Shown here: positions 52,801 to 61,800 of the stretch, in pieces | Layout: each line of letters starts with the position of its first letter | Position numbering within the stretch: position 1 is the first letter of the stretch | NCBI GenBank assembly: GCA_021014325.1 | Contig: CM037474.1 | Location: 4,530,488-4,594,487, forward strand | Length of the DNA: 64,000 nt | Reading direction: 5' to 3' | DNA from: Plazaster borealis | Lineage: Eukaryota > Echinodermata > Asteroidea > Forcipulatida > Labidiasteridae | The notes under the pieces: model-generated | Database searches by the model: none | The model's input: the letters and a program-made list of their open reading frames with translations, nothing else | What the model was told of the DNA's origin: nothing | Position numbers and translations under genes: made by a program

Positions 52801-55800
52801 CTTTGACCAGCAGGATGGCATCCGCAAACTCTTCAATACGGTAAGAATGGCAAAGCTGATCCACGATGACCTTGGGCAGTAACAACATGCTCATAGGTTG
52901 TAACTTAATAGTCACATTTCTTTGCAAAACAATAGTTAATGTCCTGACATTTCAACCCTAGCAGAGTCTTTCTTGAGGATTAAATGACAGTACAACACAC
53001 ATAAACAGGTATACTGTTGTAACAGAAGAAAAGAGAGAGAGGCAGCAAGGGATGGACAATGAAGAAGGAGACGAAGGGGGGGGTAGAGGGAAGGGCTGGT
53101 TTAACAGTCACATTTTTAGTTTCGAGTCCAAAACAGTGGAAAACACATCTCTGCAAAGTTGATGTATCCTTCAACGTTAAGTTAGTTTTGCATAAAAACC
53201 CGTCATGTAACCTTCAACTTTCCAAGACAGTAGTTGACTTTCCGTACCTATCTCTCCTACACCAGACGAGTACATTAAACATCTTGAATCTTGAAGACCA
53301 AGGACTCTTTCTGAATGATGACGATCTATTCACCAGTCGCCAGACGGTCAAGCATACCTGCATGACACTTAAGAAGTACTTTGAGACCCACCTAGCCATC
53401 AGAGTTGACAGCATTAAGAGAGCTTACTCCAAGAACCAAGGCTTTGTTCCTCCAGATGCCATTCCTCCGTACAAGGTTTGTCCAAACGCGGTATTGGGAA
53501 TCTTGTGTGAAACACTTGTGGATGGAAATGGTTAAGCTTGCATCCATACTAAGATAGTTATAATAAATAGTAATAATAGTGGCCATTTATTATGCGCCAT
53601 GTCTGTCTAAAAGACACTCCTGGCGCAGGAGAGATGCAGAAGCAAGTGGGCCTACAATGAATTAAATAGATGAAAATTTAAGCACAGCAAGAAGTTTTCA
53701 ACTGAGTTTTGAAGCTGGTAGAATGTAGTGACTTATTGGAGATTGGGAGGGAGTTCATTCCATAGTGATGGGCCAGAGTGTGAGAAGGATCGGGTTCCCC
53801 ATGAGTGGCGTGTACGTGGAATGTGAAGAAGTTTAGTGTCGGATGATTGGAGCTGCCTGGGTATAATCTGGCTTTATTAAGCGGTCTAGTGCGCCAGACT
53901 CAAGTTCTGGTGTTGTAAGAGTGTGGGTTTGGGTCCCAGTCATGGTACATATGTCCTTGAGCGAGACACTTGACCATAATTGCTTCGTCCTTCGGAGGGG
54001 TTGTAAAGCCATTGGTCTGTGTGTTATGTACTCCTCATAAAAAACCCCAGTACACTTATCGTTAAGAGAAGGGGTTCGCCTCTGTATTGTTGGTTGGCGG
54101 ATTGCACCCAATCATCTTGTAAACTCTTACGAGGTGCTATATAGATGTGGTCTCATAATTTGAACATAGCTCCGCCTTCTTTTGTAAAAATAATGAGTGC
54201 TTTGAGATGCCAGTCAGGTGAAGATAAAGTGCTATATCAGAAGAGTGTTTTATTATTGTTATAAATTTGCAGTCCGTCATCAATTCTCAAGTAGCAAGTC
54301 TATTTAAATATTTAATACATTAACTGCTATTTGACATAACAAAATATTATCTAGTTCCCATTGGTTATAAGTTGATTTCTACCTGTAGGCCATCACGGTC
54401 ACTACGGAGAGTACCAGTGAGCATATGGAGACAATGCTAGAGGAAGCACCGCCCAACATGTACTGGAAACCAGTGAACTTATTCATCAAGATGGATGGAG
54501 TTAAGCTGCTTATGCAGATCATTGCCATGGCCAATGAGTGGAAGAACTACAGTGGAAAGTAAGCCAGTCAGATCTGCAAGTTGGGGAAGGGGTGGGGTGT
54601 GTAAAAGTTGGGATGTGGGGGTACAAGTTGGGATGGGGGGGTACAAGTTGGGATGGGGGGTATAAGTTGGGATGTGGGGGGGGGGTACAAGTTGGGATGT
54701 GGGGGCGAGGTACAAGTTGGGATATGGGGGGGTACAAGTTGGGATGTGGGAGGGTACAAGTTGGGATGTGGGGGGGGGGTACAAGTTGGGATGTGGGGGC
54801 GAGGTACAAGTTGGGATGTGTGTGGGGGGTACAAGTTGGGATGTGTGTGGGGGGTACAAGTTGATGTGGGGTACAAGTTGGGATGTGGGGGGGTACAAGT
54901 TGGAATGTGGGTATACAAGTTTGGATGTGGGGGGTACAAGTTGGGATGTGGAGGGTACAAGTTGGGATGTGGGGGCGAGGTACAAGTTGGGATGTGGGGG
55001 GGTACAAGTCGGGATGTGGGGGGAGGGGGACAAGTTTGGATGTGGGTATACAAGTTTGGATGTGGGTACACAAGTTGGGATGTGGGGGGTACAAAGATGG
55101 TGCGAACACGGGAACATTTTGGAAATTCGGCGCTAAGTGGTTAATAATGCTCCAAAATGGTCAACATGTACAATGTTGGTATTTCAGCGATAAATTGATA
55201 AGCACAATTTGACTGATGTGAGAAACCCATCCAACGGTGTTTATTTGTTTTGCAGGGCTGATGCCATTGGAGCTGCCTTGGACGTCTTGGCAACTATCAC
55301 CGTGACGACCAGAGGCCAGCTGCAGCTGTGTGAAGAGGTGCAGGTCGCTGATAACGTTGCATCCATCGGAATGAGGTCAGACTTGGTTTGAAACCTTTTT
55401 ATTTTGGGAATTTATTTTCAAGTTGCGATTTTTCCATGAATAAAGATTCTAAGCGCGCCCTTTAGCAGGGGTAAATTGTCTTAGTGGATGAGATTTGTTA
55501 AACAGATGCTACAGTACTTCGGGGAATACTTTATGGTAACTTCGTAGAACCTGAAGTCCTGCAAAGTCTTTCCCTGGTTTTTGCCTATACGCTGACAATC
55601 CGTAATAAAAAGTAGGGCCAGATCGTAGACTTGTATAATAGAACTAGAGTGAGCACTCGACACATAACCACGCTGTCCCACCATGAGCACGAATCCCTAT
55701 GAGTAAATTACATACAGATGTCTGACAAAATGTTGCTTGTGTGAACCGGTGTGTGGCCCGTGTTATCTGTTTAGTCAGCACCATTTTCTCAATGGCCAAA

Positions 55801-58800
55801 AATGATTCTTGGGCCGTGTCACATGGTTTTGTACACTAAGGGATAGTGTGATTTTGACAAAACACCTTTGGAGGACCGGTCTTTTGTCCTGTCTACAGCA
55901 GGCATGTGATTTCTCAGGTTTTTCCCTGATTTCAGGGTTTTCTCGAAATCTCCTGGAGCCTTCAGATTTTTTTGAAAGAAGTAAAGCAGTCACCAGAAGG
56001 AAAAAGAAATAGTCCATGTTGTAGTTTTGTCTTTCTGGTGATGCACAGAGTCTGTAAACTTCCTGAGTTATAACATCTGGGAAGTTCTGGGTCGAGAATA
56101 AGAGGGAACTCGCGGCCCACAAGCCGTTTTTCAGGAATTTTCACATACGTCAAATCTCATCCCTGCTATAGAGGGCATCTTTCGATGAGACCCTGTGGGA
56201 GTAGTTATTGTTTCAGTCGTGGATCTATTGGTAACTTGACCTTTGACCTTCATGACAGCATCATCAATGGTATGGCAGAAGGAGACATATTGCAAGAAGC
56301 AGAGGTTCAGAAAGCAGCCTTGCAAGTTATCATCAATTGTGTGTGTGGCCCTTGCTCTAAGGTTAGTCCATTTTGTAATGGGGGGGTCAGAGCGCTCAAA
56401 GGTTAGTCCATTGTTTATTTGTGGGGGGGGGGGGTCAGAAGCAAGCAGTAAACAACATTTTGAAGACATTTCTATGATAATACTATCTAAGTACACAGAT
56501 GATGAAAATACATCCCTAAATTGAAGTTGAGTCGGATTGTTTAATTTTTGGCAACAATAAACATTGTCAGAAAGGTTTAAGATAAATGGCAGAAATAAAA
56601 AGACTGATTAAGAAATAGTTGGGACGTTTCTTTCTATTGACAGGGGATCCTGATTAATTTGATTAATTTGTGTAACATTTCCAAATAAAAGTTGCTCTTT
56701 TTTTCCCCAGCTTGGTGTGACGGTCAGTCGGTTTGCAGAGGGAGGTTCCAGGAGGAACAGGGGCACACTACGGTCAAGTTATCATGATGTCATTGAGAAG
56801 ATGTGGGACTGTGTTAGGAGTAACAATGGCATTAGGGTAGGTCAAAGGTCATTAGGCCATTGACGACCTGTGCATAGTTTAGAAGATGTCTTAAATTGTA
56901 ACTTGGTCTCAAGTTAATATATCTATTATTGAGGCACATCGATACCATTTTACAGACACTAGCACTAATGCCCTTATAATCAGTCAATATCATGTGTATG
57001 TTGCCCTCATTGCCAGTCAATATCACATGTATGCTGTCTTTATTGCCAGTCAATAACACATGTATGCTGCCTTTATTGCCAGTCAATAACACATGTATGT
57101 GGCCTTTTATTGCCAGTCAATTTTACATATATATATTGCCCTTATTGCCAGTCAATATCACATGTGTATTGCCCTTATTGCCAGTAAATATCACGTGTAT
57201 ATTGCCCTGCTTTCTAGTCAATATCACATATATACTGCCCTTATTTGCAGACATTATTAAGCCTATTGACCATCAAGATTCCGATCACGGAGGCAGACTC
57301 TATCCGTGCATTGAGCTGTAAAGCCCTGTGTGGACTCGCTAAGAGTGAAGTGGTTCGTCAGATTGTCAGTAAACTGCCGCTGTTCTCTAGCGGCCAGCTC
57401 CAAGGTATGATCTTGACTTCTCTTTGTCCTAATTTACAAACTTGGGGGACGCATATTGATCATCAAACTTTAGGAATTCTCAGTTGTCATTGGAGAATCC
57501 AAAAAAATATTAGACATGAGTATAGATGTTGGCGGAGGATGATGAGAGTTTCATGGAAAGAGCGGAAAACAAAGATTATGTCGGAAAAATTGATTGTACT
57601 ATGTACCAAAGGATTAACAAAACCAAACTACAGTATTTTTGGTCATGTCTCAAGAAGAGATAAGGACATAATCTGGAGAACGATATTGTCCAAGGAAATG
57701 TAGAAGGAAGCAGTTCACGAGGCAGACAGGAACGCTGCTGGACCGATGGAGTAAAGAAGCTGACAAGCTTGTTTCTGACCTCCGCCTGCCGGTCAGCTTT
57801 TGGCAGGCAGAGGTGGAACTCCATCATCAAAATGGTCACAATGAATCTGTCGTGACTCTTGGCAGACTAGGACGATGATAGATATTGATTACACTTAATT
57901 GTTGATAAATATGAATATTTTGGTTTTGACAGTACTCATGAGGGAACCTGTACTCCAAGATAAACAATCGGAGCATTTGAAATTCTGCAAGTATGCCTCA
58001 GAGCTCATCGGTAAGTCGCTCGGTTCAGCTTTTCTGAAAAGTTGTGTCTGGTACCAAGTATCCTGGGAACTATTGTCAAGGGAAATGTGCTTGACTCCAG
58101 TGGTATTGAAAATAGTCTGTCGAAGCAAGTTGAACCACACCACAGTAAGATTTTCACTGATTATTTGGTGCAAACCAGAGAGTTGAAATGAACGTACTTC
58201 TCGAAAAACAGTTATTGTACCATCCCTGTGGACCATGTGACCAGTGACATCACATGTTTACAAAAGAGTCGCAAAGCCTGGACTTCCTGCAGGCACAATT
58301 TGTACACAGCTCAGAAGGAAACATAAAACACTTACATTTAATGGAGATTGCTTCGTATGATTTTAATTAACTTGTGGTATGAGAAAGAGGGCACATATCT
58401 CAAAACTTATTCAGCTGTTTGCTGACAATGCTCGATTCTGTGTGGTCATTATAATACAAAATGTTAAAATGTCTCATACAACCAGCTGAACTGCCACTGC
58501 CTGGAAATGCCCTGGAATGCACAAGGGCACTTGTCGAAATGTTGAGACCAATGTTAAGAACTCACTTCGCAGCAGTGAAGTTTGTAATGAGCAGTCCCCT
58601 CGATCCATTAAGCGAAAGTAGTAGTCCTGGCCGATTTCCTACCTCTCCCAGGCAGTACTTAAAAAGCAGGACAGTTCTTTTCAGAACTATCTAGTCTTCC
58701 AAATTTCAAAATCTACTCTGCGGCAGTAGAATAAATAGCAAGACAATTCTGAAAGAACAAATCTACACAGCAAAGTAGATACACATACTGCAAACTGAAT

Positions 58801-61800
58801 ATACAAAGAGACATGGTGTGTTGAGAAGCCCAGAGCTGACAATTGTATTTTTCCTTCCTACAGAAAAAGTTACCGGCAAGCCAATGTCGCTCAGCGGTGA
58901 CGCAACTCTTTCTAAGCTTCATAAAGCTAGTATTGTAGCTCAAACTAAGATATCGTACTCACAAAAAGAACTACTTCAGCTTATCCAAAGTCACCTAGTT
59001 TCACAAGGTGGGTTTAGTATTAATTATTATTATTTATTCGACCACATCAATACAAGATACAAAAAAAATATAAAGCAAAGGCGAATCAGAGAACTATAAA
59101 ACCAAAACAGAAACAACAAAGCAAGAGAAATGTAGGCCTAGCCCAAGAAACATACAGAATAGCGAAGTACAAAAAAAGATGATGACAGGAGGGTAACTAG
59201 ATGAGCACGGAAAACAGCAGAATTATTGTTATGGGGAAAATGAAAAATGAGTGTATGAAGGGAACATGCAAGTACGAGTTAACCGGTATAAACGTCCAAA
59301 CCCTTGATAGTACTTTCTTTGTCATTTTCACGAAGGCAATTAAATAGAATAAGGTTGTTATCATTACACTTAAAGTCGGTTTTACTACACAAAAAATACT
59401 TCATTGTCTAGGATGATGTTAAAATTACTTTATTTGTTCCTTGAAACGAAACAACTAAAGTCCAAGAGGATTGGAAAGAATGCACTCATCCAAAATCGCA
59501 AGTTGGATCTTCACGTTACCATGACGTTGTGTCTTGTTTACAGGTTTGAACGAAACAGCGAGTGTCTTACAGAGAGAGGCTAGAATACCAAAGGGCATCT
59601 CAACAAGTTTATTGACCCCTGGTCTTTCCCCTCACACCGCTGGTACCTTACTAACACCCGCTTCAATAATGGTACGTCCCATTTTGTTTCAAAAAGTTGT
59701 TTTTCACATAAAACCAACAAACTGTTTGGGTGTAAGTTTTTGAGTTTTGAAAATTAAATTTTGTTGTACTCTGGGCTTGCAACTGATCAGCTCATTTCCG
59801 CTTCTTTTTTTAAATAAATGGTGCCATAGAAAACTGGAAAACTAAAGTCTGGTCTGTCATCTCCTCTTTGTTTGCAATTAAAATTTACATATCCTACTTA
59901 AAGGTAATGACTCAAAACAAATATTAGCATAAAAACTTACTTGGTAACAAGCAACGGAGAGCTGTTGATAGTATAAAACATTGTAGGAAATGACTCCCTC
60001 TGAAGTAACGTAGTTTTTGAGAAAGAGGTAATTTCTCACTAAAATAATAAAAGACTTCTTGCAAGAAGCCTTTTATTCCTATCTGAAAGCACACAAATGG
60101 ACAACAAGGGTGTTTTTTCTTTCATCATTTTCTTGCAACTTCGATGACCAATTGAGCCCAAATTTTCACAGGCTTGTTATTTTATGCAGATGTTGGGATA
60201 CACCAAGTGAGAACACTGGTCTTTGACAATTACCAACTGTGTACAGTGCCTTTAAAGGTATTATACAGGATTGGTAGAGCTGACAAAATAGTTGCAGACA
60301 GTTTTGTGTGTTCAACCATATACATGAAACGACAAACCTGTGAAAATTTGGGCTTAATCCGTTGTGTGAGTCGGGGGAGAAAATAGTGAAAAACCATGTA
60401 CAGTTTGCAGGATGTAAAGGCATTGTCCTTCATTTTGGTTTTAACAAATTATTTTAAACTATTTTCAGATACAGTTTTCTTGAATATGACTTCATTTCAG
60501 AGGGAAATATTTCACAGAAAAAATGATTTAAGTATGAACTTCATAATCAGTAAGCTTTCAGACTAAAATTAAACAATGATGTTTTTTATCCTTACCAATC
60601 CTGTATAATAACTTTAATATTTACCATCAGCCACGTTGAGAATGCTAAACACTATTTAAAAAAAATTGTGTTTATTTTGTTTACAGCCACGATCATTCCA
60701 CACCCCGAGGGTACCACCTCCGATCCCACACATCTCCCAGACCCACAACCCACCCAACCCTACCCTACCCCTTCCCCCACTCAGTGTATCGATATCTCAG
60801 GATCATTGTCAGGGTTCACAGGGTGGTGGTGTTGGGGGTCACCAGGTAGGCGATCCCAGCCCAGGCACCCACTCGGCACCCACCACGCCACAGCACATCG
60901 GACGGATATCATTCTGCCCGGATAGGAACGCAACCACACCGGGAAGTGTGAATAGAGTGAGTAGATTCACAGCCAATGGAGAGATTCCAATTGAGGTCCA
61001 TTTGAAATTAGATTTGATGCATTGAGGAATAAAAAAGTTTGTTTGTTTGTTTGTTTGTTTGGTTTTATTTCCATTTGTACAACAACAAATCTACAAGAAT
61101 ATTGATTACAAGTAAATAAATAAAGTTATAAATCAAATTAAGTACAAATGATTTCATGTCTTATCCTATTATATTAAGATATGCAGGGATGAGAAATTTC
61201 AGACTTCTATCTGAATCAGACTTTTTTAAAGGTAAACAAAAAATACTGTATTTTTCTCCAAATAAAATAAGTCATGCTCTTTGATCTACTTCTCTAGCTC
61301 TGAGGAGACTGTTCCCAAAAGCTCCTTGGAATCTATAACTCCAGGGGTTATCAAAAGGTGGACATGCCATCATTTAAATGTACCTCCTAAGATCTGGATC
61401 CCAGGTTTAGACTTTTTCATTAGCAGTGACTCTCATCCCTGGATAAGTCATAATCAATTTGTTTTAGAAAATTGTTGTACCCTAACTATTACAGTTTGGG
61501 TTTTTTACAAATGAGATTCGTGTTCCCACAAATAATGGTTTGGTATTTTTTGTCACAGGTTAAAAAGAGAATCATCAGAGAGAAAGTATCCCAGAATGCC
61601 TTATTCCATGGAAGTGGGGTCGGAGTTCAGTCCAAACGGCGTCAGGTACCCAGCCCCCCATCTTTAGACATCATAGTATCCCAGTACCTCAGGGAACAAC
61701 ATGCACATTGTAGGAACCCGGTCGTTGCCTGCCCATCATTTTCACTGCTAGAGTAAGTTTGAGACGAAGGAGAACCTAGTCTTGGTCTTTGTGTTGTGAT

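Noticed and set aside
53059..53265. Upstream part of the 158-codon ORF including DCAF1 exon 9
   Set aside because: Homology begins only at [10 protein letters not shown] after the acceptor cctacaccag; the preceding residues have no counterpart in DCAF1.
54479..55144. Long overlapping ORFs on both strands (178 and 212 codons, Pro/Thr/His-rich or Gly/Tyr-rich)
   Set aside because: They run through the G-rich minisatellite in DCAF1 intron 10; several frames are open at once.
56992..57321. 109-codon ORF reading into exon 14 region
   Set aside because: It follows the 33-bp array and is out of frame with the DCAF1 exon that it overlaps.
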